Shown: positions 44,866 through 57,291, counted from the stretch's first letter. The stretch is 64,000 nucleotides of DNA from Lepus europaeus (GCF_033115175.1 NC_084838.1:40341468-40405467); one strand, 5' to 3'. Notes: generated from the sequence alone by a model not told the origin. A program made the numbers and translations.

Positions 44866-45193
44866 GGGCCGGTGCTGTGGCGCAGCAGGTGAACGTCCTG
44901 GCCTGAAGTGCTGGCATCCCATATGGGCACCAGTTCTAGTCTTGGCTGCTCCTCTTCCAATCCAGCTCTCTGCTATGGCCTGGGATAGCAGTGGAAGATG
45001 GCCCAAGTCCTTGGGCTCTTGCACCCACATGGGAGACCCAGAAGAGGCTCCTGGTTCCTGGCTTCGGATCGGCGCAGCTCTGGCCATTGCGGCCATCTGG
45101 GGAGTGAACCAGCGATGGAAGACCTCTCTCTCTGTCTCTACCTCTCTCTGTAACTCTTTCAAATAAATAAAATAAATCTTAAAAAAAAAAAAA
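44866..45193 (+). mobile_element. CSINE
   Basis: GGGGCCGGTGCTGTGGCGCA head to AATAAATCTT(A)n. TSD AAGAATTCTCTCC (about 44850 and 45194). Confidence 0.95.
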
Positions 45194-47502
45194 AGAATTC
45201 TCTCCCATCTCCTTCTCTGATTATTCTATTCTGAACTATTTTTTAGAGATCATTATAAACTCCCCTTCTTCAAGAAGGCTTCCCTGAATTCTCAACCAAT
45301 TCTAAAGCCTCTATAGCCTCTAGCATATAACCTGATACATATACTATTGTGAAATAGAGTATCCATTTTAATGTGTTGTGTTGTGAGTCTTGTCACCCAG
45401 CTCCCCTTTGATCTCTTTGGCAGATAGCTTCTGCCTCCAGAGCTTTCATTCTGGCAAAGAAGAGACTTGCCCTTGTAAAACAGAACTATTACAGAATATG
45501 GCTGGCTCCTTTAAGGATGAGTAAGAGTAGAGAGCAGGTGATTCTAAAGAGAGGAGAAAAGTAAAGACCCAGAGCAGGATAAGTAGATGGAGCTAGTGGT
45601 AGAGTAGCAGGAACATATTGGGGAGTTGTGGGAGATGCAAGGGGGATACAAGGATTGGACATCGTTATTCATTGACATCTTTCGAGCATCTGCTATTTGC
45701 AAGACACTATATTAGACACAGAGAATACAAGGATGAATAAGGCAAACATGCTCCTTGCCTTTATAAGCTGGCAGTCCAGTGGGAGAGATAGATATTAACC
45801 AAATAAAACACACAAATGAAATTACAATTAAACATTATAATAAATGATAGAAAAGACAAGAACAAGATACATGAGAGAGTAATAAATTCTCCTTTCATAT
45901 TTGATTAAAGATGCCAGGTAGGAACCCTACCTGTAATTCATGCTTGCGCTCAGACCACAGAATGAGAAGGTCCTTGAATGATCTGATAAAGAATGGCTCG
46001 CTTCTTGCTGCCCAGGTTTGCAGGGACTCCCAGCTGAGTTGGTAGTCTGACTCCCTCACAGTTTGACCTTTCGCCATCTTCTTCATCAGAAGCATAAAGA
46101 ATGTTTTCAGTACTGAGGGCCAGTACAGTCCCTCTACTTTGATAACTGTGCCACCAGCTTTGTTGTAGGGCTGGAGAAGTTATTAATAGAGTTGTGATGT
46201 TTAATATTTAATGAGCAAAAAACTTAGCTCTGCTGATGAAAAGCTCCTACCTGAGTCTCCTAACATTATATGACTTGCACACATCATCCTGGAGACAGAA
46301 AAAGTATCTGGAAATCTTGGAGGAAGGGAAGCATGCCAGTCTGGATGTCCTATTCTTGGTGTATCGGTGTGTGGAATTCACATTCCACTTACCATGAAAA
46401 CCAGATGCTGTAGGCCATTCTGTCTGAGAGCAGGCCTGCCTCTGGCGGGAAAGCCAGTAGCCACAATGAAATGCAGATTGCAGCAGCCGATGAGACAGGC
46501 CTACTGGGACTCCTGTGAATCCTGAAGCTGTTCCCTGAGGATTTGTGCTTTCAGAAAGTCCACTCTGCCCTCAGTTGCTCTGCTGTGTCCAGCCCTGGTT
46601 TAGAGGAGATCACAGACTAAGAGAAAGGCCAAGTGAGGATAATGACGTGGGCAAGAAGTGGTGGTGGCTAGTGATTTGGAGAAGTGGAGGGAGAATTATA
46701 TGAAGTCAGGAAGGGAGCTCAAGCACAATGACACCAAAGGAAACCAGTCAGGAGCCAAGATTTGACCATCTGTCAGCCTCCCTGTCAACTTCTGGATAGA
46801 ATCTCATGTTTCACATCCTCCATTTTCAGGGGTTGAGATACAGCAGAGAGGTGGTCTCAGGAAACTCCCACAAGAAGAATTGGTTTGAGTGTCCTTGTGG
46901 TAGAGAGATCAGGATGAGCTGGTGAAAGGCACAGGCCTTATGGCAGGAGCTATCTGTGCATAGTGCTGGTAGGAAATCAGCTCTGAGTATCTCTAACTAC
47001 TGTGTTTTCCATGACCTTTGGCTAGCCTCCTAACCTCTTTCAGGCTATTTGTAAGATAAATAAGATCATGTATGTGAAAATGATCTTAAATTACTATATC
47101 ATTTCTGGTCTAAAGGTTGATAATGATAAAGGGGTTGGTGATTTCCTTTTTCTATCAGTGGTTCCCAAGGGAACTTTTGTGTAAGAGCGTGAGGAGATGG
47201 TTTATTCTTTCCACCAAATTAAAAGTCCTTGGCCTCCTTGGCAGTGTTGGGGTGAGGCTTAGCTAGAAACGGAAATGCCCTATACTCCCATTGATCCCCA
47301 GAAGGGCTTCCCATTGAGTAGGCCTGGGCTAGAGGAGTTGTAGAGGGCTGCTGACACCCTGCCCCTTCGTGCCATGGCTGTCAGAGTCCCAATGGTGGAG
47401 TGGGACCTTCCTGAAGAGTCCCCTGTTGATGACGCTGGAGGATGTCCTGCTGCTGTTTCTGTTCCCAAAGGTCAATTCTCAGGGCTCAAGAAACATTTAG
47501 AA

Positions 47503-47504
<2 letters not shown>
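45194..47504 (+). other. FAM219A intron 1
   Basis: L2-like at about 45200-45300 (CTTCAAGAAGGCTTCCCTGA) and at 45650-45830. The rest, including 45.9-47.5 kb, is unassigned unique sequence. Confidence 0.45.
45650..45830 (-). mobile_element. L2 3'-end fragment, antisense
   Basis: TTATTCATTGACATCTTTCG, then TTTGCAAGACACTATATTAG, ATGCTCCTTGCC and CTGGCAGTCCAGTGGGAGAG. Confidence 0.6.

Positions 47505-47544
<40 letters not shown>
47505..47544. repeat. (TA)20 microsatellite at CSINE tail
   Basis: Perfect TA repeat directly before the tail module of the next antisense CSINE. Confidence 0.97.
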
Positions 47545-47546
<2 letters not shown>

Positions 47547-47835
47547 ACAGGCAGAGTTAGACAGTGAGAGAGAGAGAGAGACAGAAAGGTCTTCCTTTTC
47601 TGTTGGTTCACCCCCCAAATGGCTGCTATGGCCGGCGCGCTGCGCTGATCTGAAGCCAGGAGCCAGGTGCTTCCTCCTGGTCTCCCATGCAGGTACAGGG
47701 CCTATGCACTTGGGCCATCCTCCACTGCCTTCCCGGGCCACAGCAGAGAGCTGGACTGGAAGAGGAGCAACCGGGACAGAATCCGGCACCCCAACCAGGA
47801 CTAGAACCCGGGGTGCCGGCACCACTAGCACCGGC
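47545..47835 (-). mobile_element. CSINE, young, antisense, head deleted
   Basis: TTGACAGGCAGAGTTAGACA tail module. Near the head, GTGCCGGCACCACTAGCACC jumps to CGGCC, so about 25 bases are missing. Flanks TAGAAAG(A/G) on both sides. Confidence 0.9.
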
Positions 47836-47922
47836 CTAGAAAGGTCTATATTGTTAATACTTTCCCCCCATATCAGTTGGCTGGAAAAAGAGGCAGTTCT
47901 ATTTTTTGCTCACTTCATATAT

Positions 47923-48234
47923 ATTTTTTTTATTTGATAGGTAAAATTAGACAGTGAGAAAGAGAGACAGAGAGAAAGATCTTCCTTCCATTGGTTTACT
48001 TCCCAAATGGCCACCACGGCTGGCGCTGTGCCCATCCGAAGCCAGGAGCCAGGTGCTTCCTCCTGGTCTCCCATGTGGGTGCAGGGCCCAAGCACTTGGG
48101 CCATCCTCCGCTGCCCTCCTGGGCCACAGCCGAGAGGTGGACTGGGAGAGGAGCAACCGGAACCAGAACCCGGTGCCCATATGGGATGACGGTGCCCCAG
48201 GTGGAGGATCAACCAAGTGAGCCATGGCGCCGCA
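47923..48234 (-). mobile_element. CSINE, young, antisense
   Basis: TTTGATAGGTAAAATTAGAC to CCATGGCGCCGCACTG. TSD ACTTCATAT on both sides. Confidence 0.93.
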
Positions 48235-48239
48235 CTGAC

Positions 48240-49290
48240 TTCATATTTTTAAAACATCTTGTCATGGAAAATTTCGAACATATACAAAGTACAGAAAACT
48301 TTAAAATGAATCCCCTGGTACTCATCACCCAACTTCAAACAATCCTAACATAAGGCTCATCTATTTCATCTAAAACATTATGATGTGGTTCCTGAAAAAA
48401 GATTATTTTTAAGATAACCTCAATACCATTATTATTATCAGGGCTAAAAACAATAATTCCATAACATTCTGAAAATTGTAGTTGGTTTGTTTCAGTCTGA
48501 CCTACATAGTGCATTTGGTTGACATGTGTCTTTTCATAGGTAGTTCCTCCTACCACTTCTTCTTTTCTTGCAATGTGTTTGTGTGTGCGTGAGTGTGTGG
48601 TTGTGTAGAGCATCCCACATTCTGGTTTTGTTGTTTTGTTTTTTAATTTTTTTTTTTTTGAAAGGCAGAGTATACAGTAAAAGAGAGAGAGAAAGAAAGA
48701 GATCTTCCATTTGCTGGTTCACTCCCTAAATGGCCACAACAACCAGGGCTGGGCCAAGCCCAAGCCAGGAGCCTGGAACTCCATCTAGGTCTCTCTCATG
48801 GATGACAGGGGCCCAAGGATATGGGCCATCATCCACTGCCTTTCTGGGCACATTAGCAATTAGCTGGATTAGAAGCGAAGCAGCTGGACTCGAACCGGCA
48901 CTCTGATATGGGATACCAGTGTCACAGTGTCACAAACCACAACACCAGCCTCTGGATTTTGTTGATTGCATCCTGTGTGGGTTTTTTTTTTTTTTATCCT
49001 ATTCTTCTGTATCTTTTGTATTTATGCAAATTAGTAGTTCAATCCAAAGTTTGATTAGAATCAATTCAACTTTTTGTGAAGAATACTTTTTGTGAAGAGA
49101 TGTGTTGTGTACTTCTGTTTACCTTCTGAGGTATGATATATGTTTAATCAGGAGGCATATGATGTGTTTGTTCTACTTTTGTGATGATCAGATTGATTGG
49201 TCCATGGTATAATTAGCCTCATCTCTTTATTACAAAAATTCCTTCTCTTCAGCCCTTAATGTTCGTTGCCTCAGTTGATTATTTCATCAT
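48240..49290. mobile_element. L1M-type 3' region, interrupted by a CSINE
   Basis: CGAACATATACAAAGTACAG, CTCATCACCCAACTTCAAAC, AACAATAATTCCATAACATT and GCATTTGGTTGACATGTGTC. After the CSINE come CAGGAGGCATATGATGTGTT and TTTTGTGATGATCAGATTGA. This is a familiar mammalian L1M 3' sequence; orientation not asserted. Confidence 0.6.
48634..48951 (-). mobile_element. CSINE, older, antisense
   Basis: TTGAAAGGCAGAGTATACAG to CACAACACCAGCC. TSD TCTGGWTTTTGTTG (about 48620 and 48951). Confidence 0.93.
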
Positions 49291-49885
49291 GAATTTCCTT
49301 CATATTTGTACAGCAAAGAAGCCCTATTAATTCTCTGCCTTCATTCCCCACAGATATTACCTGACTCCTGGCCCTCTCTTCTTTAGGTCTACTTTTCCCA
49401 CCACTGCCCTTATCCTGTACCATCAATTCCTCATCAATCCAAGATGGCCCTAGGGTGTCTTCAAACCACAGATATCCTTCCATGCTTCACTAAGGACCTG
49501 CATATCTCTGAGGGCGAGGTCCTTACTCAGATACTCTTCTCAGTAAGACAACATTACCTCTCCCCATGAAGGTCCTGGGTCTTGGCCCATCCTGAGGCAT
49601 GGAAGTAGCTCTAGTCTTTTCCTCCTCTGGGAGAAAGTTCAGCAGGGGCTGAGTTTATTTTGCCTATCCAGGGATTTCTGCCAGCCTTCTTCCATGCTGA
49701 GGAGGGTCATTCTCACTTGTTTCCTGAGCTTCCTGCTCCAGCCAGGACCCTGGCAGAGATCCAAGTCTGGTTTCCTGTTTAGCTGGGCTGCAGGCTGGGA
49801 GGGCTTGGGAGAAGGATAGAATGCATAGCTCTAGCATTCTTGAGTCCTTTTCTATTTTTAGCCAAATTTAAAAAAAAAAAAAAAC
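49291..49885 (+). other. FAM219A intron 1
   Basis: Unassigned. The 70-codon minus-strand frame here has no recognisable homology. Confidence 0.45.
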
Positions 49886-50212
49886 TATGAAGGAGGCATT
49901 TTGGCACAGCAGGTTAAGTCACATCTTGTGACACAAAGATCTTGTATTGGAGTGTGGGTTTGAGTCCCAGCTACTCTGCTTCCAATCCAGCTTCCTGGTA
50001 GTGCATCTGGGAAGGCAGCAGAAGATAGCTGAGCACATGGGCCCCTGCCACCCATGTAGGGTACCAGGATGCACTTCCTGGATCCTGACTTTGGCCTGGC
50101 CCAGACCTGGCTATTGTGGCCATTTAGGGAGTGAGCCTGTAGATGGAAGATCTCCCCTGCCCTGCCACTCTGCCTTCCAAACAAATACAATAAATAAATT
50201 TTTAAAAAAGAA
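49886..50212 (+). mobile_element. CSINE, older
   Basis: GAGGCATTTTGGCACAGCAG head to AAATACAATAAATAAATTTT. Confidence 0.88.
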
Positions 50213-50839
50213 AAAAAAAATCCCTATGAGGGCTAGAACAAAGTTACCACCTCTGGTACTGTGGCATTTCTGTACTGACCAAGTATTTCCACTCCTAGTC
50301 TTTCTCCTCACAGAGGAGAGCCTGTAGAGACGGCATACATGTGCCCCACACAAATATAGTGCATGCGCCATGATCACCGTGAGCCAGCTAACCAGGAAGT
50401 ACACAGAAGTTGAGAGCTGCCTCTGGCAAACCTGCACCCACCTTAGACTCTTCTTTGCTCACAGGAGTCCGGCACCTCTACCACCCAACCTAAGAGTTGG
50501 GTGTCTCATCGTCATTATGTCCAATGCAATGGGGCATCTGATGGAGCAGGAAGTCTAAGAGGTGAAGACTAGCTAAGGACTGGCTATGCAGCAGCCAGAA
50601 AACATTAGGGGTTCTGTAGTAACAACAGATCACCCAGTGTAGGATTTCTGATGAGAGCCTCACAGTCTTGGATGCCCCACCCACATTCTTCCTTTATGTC
50701 TAGGCAATGAGGATACTGAGGGCCTCATTTTGTTTTGGGAAGGAACCTGTTGCAGATTATTTCTTTGCATCCCTCTACTAGATGATCACAGCAGGAATTG
50801 TATGAAGCCCTCTTCCTTTCATTCGCATGAAGGAGATAA
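50213..50839 (+). other. FAM219A intron 1
   Basis: Nothing recognised. Confidence 0.45.
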
Positions 50840-51420
50840 TTAGAGAAAAGTGTTGCCCCGTTGCAGGGATACCTGGTATAGGCCCTTACACCTCAACAGC
50901 TTCCACTTACAAGAGACTGAACTCCTTAGAATGACCTGTAAAGCCTATGTGGTCCGGCTCCTGCCTTCCACCCTCTTCAGCTTATCTTACACCACATTAA
51001 CTCTCCTCTCCATCACTACATGGCCTCACTGGCTTTTCCTTGTCTAATGTTCCAGACTCCCTTTTTTCAGGGCTTTTGCACATAAAGTTCTTGTTGCACA
51101 GAGTACTTTTTCTGCACTTCCAACCTTTTTGGTTGAATCTCACTCAGCCTTCATTTCTTAGCTCAGCTCTAATTTCATCACAGAGGGCTTCCCCAATCCC
51201 TAGACTTGGTTGCAGCCCTCTTATTGTACCTTTCCTATTTATAATTTTATATGTGTAGTTATTCTATTAGCCTGGATCCCTCTGAAGGCTGTTTCTGAAA
51301 TCAAAGACCGTATTTGTCTTTACTTCTCCTTAGATCTCCTGTGCCTCGTAAGGTGCCTTTTACATAATAGTAATTCGCTACATATATGTTGAATGCATGC
51401 ATGAATGATTTGAATTAATT
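50840..51420 (+). mobile_element. L2 3' region
   Basis: GGCTTTTGCACATAAAGTTC, then TCTTAGCTCAGCTCTAATTT, GAGGGCTTCCCCAATCC and a 3' end around AATAGTAATTCGCTACATAT and GTTGAATGCATGCATGAATG, in L2 consensus order. Confidence 0.7.
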
Positions 51421-51514
51421 CGGTCTTATCTCTTTTACTTGGTAACCCCATGTCATATCTGACTAGCAAAGTCAACAGTACACCCTGCAGACAGATGTAA
51501 AGTTCTGCTGGTTT

Positions 51515-51845
51515 TGTTTTTTTTTTTTTTTTTACAGGCAGAGTGGACAGTAGAGGGAGAGAGACAGAGAGAAAGGTCTTCCTTTTGCCGTTGGTTCACC
51601 CTCCAATGGCCGCCGCGGTAGGCGCACCACGCTGATCCGAAGGCAGGAGCCAGGTGCTTATCCTGGTCTCCCATGGGGTGCAGGGCCCAAGCACTTGGGC
51701 CATCCTCCACTGCCTTCCCGGGCCATAGCAGAGAGCTGGCCTGGAAGAGGGGCAACCGGGATAGAATCCGGCACCCCAACCGGGACTAGAACCCGGTGTG
51801 CCGGCGCCGCAGGTGGAGGATTAGCCTGTTGAGCCACGGCACCGG
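51515..51845 (-). mobile_element. CSINE, young, antisense
   Basis: Poly(T), TTTACAGGCAGAGTGGACAG to CGGCACCGGCT. TSD AAGTTCTGCTG on both sides (about 51499 and 51847). Confidence 0.95.
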
Positions 51846-51854
51846 CTAAGTTCT

Positions 51855-52050
51855 GCTGTTTATGAGCACTTGTTACATGTCTGCCATAAAACATTTCATT
51901 TAATCCTCTCAACTCTGTAAAGATGGTTTGCCCTTGATCTACAGAGTAGGAGAGTGAGACCAAGGTCACAGGGCTAATAAGTGGCAAAGTCAGTTCAAGC
52001 CTTGGTGTGTAGTCAAAGCCCAAGCTTTTAACCATAACACTACACTGCCC
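51855..52050 (-). mobile_element. MIR, antisense, long
   Basis: GAGCACTTGTTACATGTCTG, then TTCATTTAATCCTCTCAAC, AAGGTCACAGGGCTAATAAG and CAAGCTTTTAACCATAACAC cover most of the MIR in reverse. Confidence 0.75.
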
Positions 52051-52619
52051 CCTTTTGGATTTTCAGAGTTGTCACAGGGCCCTAGCTAATTTCAACTGTA
52101 AATCAGAACTTAAAGCCCCAAGAAGCCATGATCCAGTTTCAGCCTCTGCCTCTGGGCCAAGATGTAGAAGGACACAAGGAATGAAACTCAACCTGGACTC
52201 TCCAGTGTCTCAGGGTGCATTTGTTTCAGGGGCCCTTTGTAGCCTCCAGGTCATCATGTAGTATCCTGTTTTAAAGGGAAGAAAGGCCAGCTGTTAAAGT
52301 GGCCTGACTGACAGTGTCTTGGTGAGTAAGCATGTCCTGATTAAGATCCTAGTAATGATAATTAAGAGGGAGAGAGTAGTTTTTGTCTCTTAATGATTTA
52401 GTCACTAAAGATAGAGCTCTGGAAATTGGCTCCAAGGCTTTTCTGGGAAGCTCAGACCCAGTAAGAGGGCAAACACCTCTCGCTATTGATTAGCAAAGCT
52501 CAAGTTTGTCAACATCCCAAGGTTTTATTGGGGGGTGGGAGGAAGCAGGGAAATTAGGATTGATGAATGTTTTACAGTAGATGTAAATAAAGTAAATGAA
52601 GAGAGATCAACATAAAAAC
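52051..52619 (+). other. FAM219A intron 1
   Basis: Nothing recognised between two MIR pieces. Confidence 0.45.
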
Positions 52620-52720
52620 AAGAAACAGCTACCATTTGTTGTATGTGCCAGGTATGCTGTAAAGCATTTTTGCATAAATTTTATTCTAATATTGTCCTTG
52701 CAGATAGTTATTAGACCATC
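52620..52720 (-). mobile_element. MIR fragment, antisense
   Basis: CATTTGTTGTATGTGCCAGG followed by a degraded AGCATTTTTGCATAAATTTT region. Confidence 0.5.
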
Positions 52721-52770
52721 AAAGGAAAAGGACATTTTGAGGGTGTTTGGCATAGTAACCAACTAATTAA

Positions 52771-53104
52771 ATTTTTTTTTGACAGGCAGAGCTAGACAGA
52801 GAGAGACAGAGAGAGAGACAGAGAGAAAGGACTTCCTTTTCCGTTGGTTCACCCCCCCCCCAAATAGCTGCACGGCCAGCGCGCTGCGCCGATCTGAAGC
52901 CAGGAGCCAGGTGCTTCCTCCTGGTCTCCCATGCAGGTGCAGGGCCCAAGCACTTGGGCCATCCTCCACTGCCTTCCCAGGCCACAGCAGAGAGCTGGAC
53001 TGGAAGAGGAGCAACTGGGACAGAACCGGCGCCCCAACCAGGACTAGAACCTGGGGTGCCAGCGCTACAGGCGGAGGATTAGCCTAGTGAGCCACGGCGC
53101 CAGC
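52771..53104 (-). mobile_element. CSINE, young, antisense
   Basis: TTTTTTTGACAGGCAGAGCT to CCACGGCGCCAGCC. TSD CCAACTAATT on both sides (about 52760 and 53103). Confidence 0.95.
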
Positions 53105-53124
53105 CAACTAATTTTTTTAAGAAG

Positions 53125-53450
53125 AGAGACAGGCATTTGTTGCAGTGGCTAAGTCCCCACTTAAAACACCTGTATCCCATATCAGAATGTCTCGTTTGAG
53201 TCCCAGCTATTCTACTTCCAATCTAGTTTCTGCCTAATGCACACCCTAGGAGGCAGCAGATGATGGCTTAGGTACTTGGTTCACTGCCCCCCGTATGGAA
53301 GACAATGGTTAAGTTCCAGGCTCCTTGCTTTGGCCTTGCAGGGTCCTGGCTGTTGCTGATGTTTAGGGGAGTAAACCAACAGATGGAAAGTTTCTGTCTG
53401 TCTGTCTCTGTATCTCTGCCTTTCAAATAAAAATAAATTTTAAAAATTTA
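53125..53450 (+). mobile_element. CSINE, older
   Basis: GAGACAGGCATTTGTTGCAG head to AAATAAAAATAAATTTTAAA. Confidence 0.87.
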
Positions 53451-53527
53451 AATAGTATTACAGAGGTCAGATACACAATGTGCACCCAAGGCCAACTCCA
53501 AGGATGCCTTTATTATTATTATCATCA

Positions 53528-53815
53528 TCATTTATTTATTTTTTGAGAGAGAGAGGAATCATTCATCCAGTGGTTCACTCCTCAATGGACACAACCACCA
53601 GGGCTTGGCCTGGCCAAAGCCAGGAGCCTGGAACTCCATCCGGGACTCCTTGTGGGTGGCAGGAGCCAAACACTTAGGCTATCTTCCATTGCTTTCTCAG
53701 GTACATTAGTAGGGAACTGGATCAGAAGTGGTTAACTAAGACTCAAACTGGTGCTCATATGGGATGCTAGTTTCACAGGTGGTAGCTTAACCCAGTATGC
53801 CTTAACACGGGCTTC
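53528..53815 (-). mobile_element. CSINE, older, antisense
   Basis: TTATTTATTTTTTGAGAGAG to TGCCTTAACACGGGCT. Flanks CAAGGATGCC / CAAGGGATGCC look like a TSD. A (GA)n stands nearby at 53838-53862. Confidence 0.85.
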
Positions 53816-53832
53816 AAGGGATGCCAATCATA

Positions 53833-53868
<36 letters not shown>

Positions 53869-54069
53869 TAACTTGCCAAAGGTCAAACAACTAGCTGGAT
53901 TTAGAAGGAATAGGAGTAAGCCCACACCTCTAGGTGGTGAGACTATACATTGTCACTCCCTCTGTAGAGAGAAACTAGCAACCTGTCTCATAACATAATA
54001 TATGCATACTCATTGACCCCCTCTCAGCAATTGTACTTCAAGGAGTTTGTTAAAGAAATAGAAAAATGT

Positions 54070-54394
54070 GGGGCTGGCACTGTAGCACAGCAGGTTAAAG
54101 CCCCAGCCTGCAGCATTGGCATCCCATATGGGCACCAGTTCAAGTCCTGGCTATTCCACTTCTGGTCCAACTCTCTGCTATGACCTGGGAAAGCAGTAGA
54201 AGATCCCCCAAGTCCTTGGACCCCAGTACCCACAGAGGAAGCTCTTGGCTCCTGGCTTCAGATCAGCTCAGTTCTGGCCATTGCAGTCATTTGGGGAGCA
54301 AACCAGCAGATGGAAGACCTCTCTCTCTCTCTCTGACTCTACCTCTCTGTAACTTTAGTCTTTCAAATAAACAAAATAAATCTTTAAAAAACAT
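54070..54394 (+). mobile_element. CSINE in L1M
   Basis: GGGGCTGGCACTGTAGCACA head to AATAAATCTTTAAAAAAC. TSD ATAGAAAAATGT on both sides (about 54058 and 54396). Confidence 0.94.
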
Positions 54395-54614
54395 AGAAAA
54401 ATGTATGAAGACTTTATTTTACTAGATATTATATTTATAAATATAATTTTATAATATTATAACATTATAATAGATACTATAATAGTCACAATAGCTGCAA
54501 CATTATAATAGTGAGAAAAGGAAAAACAGTATACTACCTAAAACTCCATTCATGGGGATTGATTAAATAAAACATGATCCATCCATCCAAGAGCATATAT
54601 ATAGGCAACCTTTT

Positions 54615-54627
54615 TTTTTTTTTTTTG

Positions 54628-54666
<39 letters not shown>

Positions 54667-54926
54667 AAGGTCTTCCTTCCATTGGTTCACCCCCCAAATG
54701 GCTGCCACAGCCAGTGCTGTGCTGATCCGAAGCCAGGAGCCAGGTGCTTCTTCCTGGTCTCCCACGCAGGTGCAGGGGCCCAAGCACTTGAGCCATCTTC
54801 CACTGCTCTTCCAGGCCACAGCAGAGAGCCACACTGGAAGAGGAGCAACTGGGACTAGAACATGACGCCCATATGGGATGCCGGCGCTGCAGGCAGAGGA
54901 TTAGCCAAGCGAGCCATGGCACTGGC
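54615..54926 (-). mobile_element. CSINE, young, antisense, in L1M
   Basis: Poly(T), GACAGATAGACAGTGAGAG to CCATGGCACTGGCCC. TSD TAGGCAACCTTTT / TAGGCTACCTTTT. Confidence 0.93.
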
Positions 54927-55130
54927 CCTAGGCTACCTTTTAAAAGGAGGAAGTAAGATGTAATATGAAGTGACATGAAAAGATATTCATGATGTATATT
55001 TTATTGTGGTCAAATGTACATAGCATAAAAGTCACCATTGTAAAATACACATAAAATATGGATAATCTGATTCCATCTACATATGTTTAAATTTATATGT
55101 ATGATTACACATTTTAGAAGTCTGGGAGTA

Positions 55131-56389
55131 TAAAATAAAATGGAAACAGCTGTGAATTACAAAATAGCTTTCATATTTTTTATTCACCTTTACTTGTTTG
55201 AATTTGTTATTACAAACTGCTATTACCTTTTTTTCTGATTTTTTTTTCCCATTGTGGGAAATAAACCATGAAAATCATGCCCTTCCTGCTGGATCATGCC
55301 TCCTAAGGCAGTAGAGCATTTACCCCACAATTCCTGTATTTTTCAGGCAAGTATGCATACCAACATGTTGGTAAGAGGAACTGAGCATGGAAAAGCTACC
55401 AGATGCCTGTACCACTTGTCTGACCAATCTCGTGCCTGCTGGGCACCCCCAGCTTGGTCCTGCCACTCGACTCGCATTTTCTCACCTCCCTTTCATGTTT
55501 AGCAGAGCCCTGCAGCTTTGAGGAGGCAGGGCATTTCATTGGAAGCAGAAAGCCATCAACGTTGTATAGATAACACTCTGTTTCTTACTCTCTGTTGAGG
55601 GATCGCCTGCAGTTTCACCACTAAAAAGAGAAGACAAATTTATTCTCACGTTCCCCAAGGTAAAGCTGTGATAACTAATGCGAGCTGAATGGTTCTCTTT
55701 AGCTTCTGGCCTCCTTCCCACTAGTGTTACTACTTGTCACGTTGCACTTTCCAGTATGGCGTTTTTATGTGAGAAAGTAGGAAAGGTGCCAAGAAACCTG
55801 TGTCCTGGACCTGGCTGGAGAACTTCAGAGGAACTGCTCAGCCTTACAGGGTTTCAGAGTGTGTTTTCTCTGTCAAGTTGGGATGCATAATGCTGTTTCT
55901 GTCTCTCAGGATTGTCATATTAAATAAGATAATGAGGAAAGGGCTTTGAAATCATAAGTTGCGACACAAATATAATGATCTACATTTTTGAGTTGTAAAA
56001 TGGAATGTAAATATTATGAATTCTGCCCAACAAGGAAAAAATAATGTAAATTACAAAATCTGGAGATGGAACTTGAGAAGAAAGAAAAATTTTTGTAGTA
56101 AAACAGTCATTTAGGCAGTCATCTACCTAAAATCTTTCAGTGTAATCAAAAATAAAATAAGAAGTCATCTTTCTGAATGCTAAAAAAAAAAAAACAAAAA
56201 CAAAACTAAAAATAAAATACTGCATGGTTAGATGTCATAAAAAGTTCTACAATTTTTTTCTGGATTTAACCTTGTCTAATTTATATTAGAAACTCTTATG
56301 TTAAGAAGCATGTCTCTAAATCTGTTTACTATAATGTAGCAATTTAATAGGAAGATAGAAGAGCTACCGAAGAATTATTCTTTTTTTCT
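55131..56389 (+). other. FAM219A intron 1
   Basis: AT-rich unique sequence with no named element. Confidence 0.45.
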
Positions 56390-56720
56390 TTTTCCAGAAG
56401 ATTTATTTATTTATTATTCATTCATTCATTCCAAAGACAGAGTGATAAGGGCATGGGGGAGAGAGTGAGAGAGATCTCCTGGTTCACTCCTCAAATGACC
56501 ACAATCAGGATTGGACCAGGCCAAGGCCAAGAACCAGAAACTTCATCTGAGTGTCCCACATGGTGGCAGAGACCAGGTACATGGGCCATCATCTGCTTTT
56601 CCAAGTACATTAGCAGAGAACTTGGTTGGAAGCAGAGCAGCCAGGACTTGAACTGGCACTCCAATGGGATGCCAGCATCACAAGCAGCAGCTTAGCCTGC
56701 TGGGCCACAACACCAGACCC
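56390..56720 (-). mobile_element. CSINE, old, antisense
   Basis: (TTTA)n, CATTCCAAAGACAGAGTGAT to CCACAACACCAGACCC. Confidence 0.83.
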
Positions 56721-56751
56721 TAAAGAATCATCCTTAAAACCTCCCAAAAGT

Positions 56752-56921
56752 GACCAGTGCTGTGGCATAGTAGATTGAGCCTACTCCTGTGATGCTGGAC
56801 CTGCTGTCTCCCAGGGTCTGCATTAGTAGGAAGCTAGAATCAGAAGCCTGACCCGGAATCTAACCCGGATACTCCCAAGTAGAATGTGGCTATCTTAACC
56901 ACTAGGCTAAACTCCTACCCC
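56752..56921. mobile_element. Fold-back CSINE remnant
   Basis: 56752-56800 is a sense head (GACCAGTGCTGTGGCATAGT). From about 56806 to 56921 the sequence is antisense head-side (GGGTCTGCATTAGTAGGAAG to CTAAACTCCTACCCC). No core or tail lies between, so it is a short inverted structure. Confidence 0.7.
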
Positions 56922-56927
56922 TAAAGA

Positions 56928-56930
<3 letters not shown>

Positions 56931-56971
<41 letters not shown>
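56931..56971. repeat. (TA)20 microsatellite at CSINE tail
   Basis: Perfect TA repeat running into the poly(T) of the adjoining antisense CSINE. Confidence 0.97.
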
Positions 56972-56979
<8 letters not shown>

Positions 56980-57291
56980 TTTTACAGGCAGAGTGGATAG
57001 TGAGGGAGAGAGAAAGGTCTTCCATTTTGCCATTGGTTCACCCTCCAATGGCCACTGCGGCCAGCGCATCTCGCTGATCCGAAGCCAGGAGCCAGGTGCT
57101 TCTCCTGGTCTCCCATGTGGGTGCAGGGCCCAAGCACTTGGGCCATCCTCCACTGCCTTCCCGGGCCATAGCAGAGAGCTGGCCTGGAAGAGGGGCAACC
57201 GGGATAGAATCCGGCGCCCCAACCGGGACTAGAACCCGGTGTGCCGGCGCCGCAAGGCAGAGGATTAGCCTGTTAAGCCACGGCGCCGGCC
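56972..57291 (-). mobile_element. CSINE, young, antisense
   Basis: TTTACAGGCAGAGTGGATAG to GGCGCCGGCC. Confidence 0.95.

Larger units (their letters stand above)
53930..55130 (+). mobile_element. L1M 3' UTR region, interrupted by two CSINEs
   Basis: CAGCAATTGTACTTCAAGGA, TCACAATAGCTGCAACATTA, ATGGGGATTGATTAAATAAA and TGAAAAGATATTCATGATGT are L1M 3'-end phrases in order. Confidence 0.65.
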
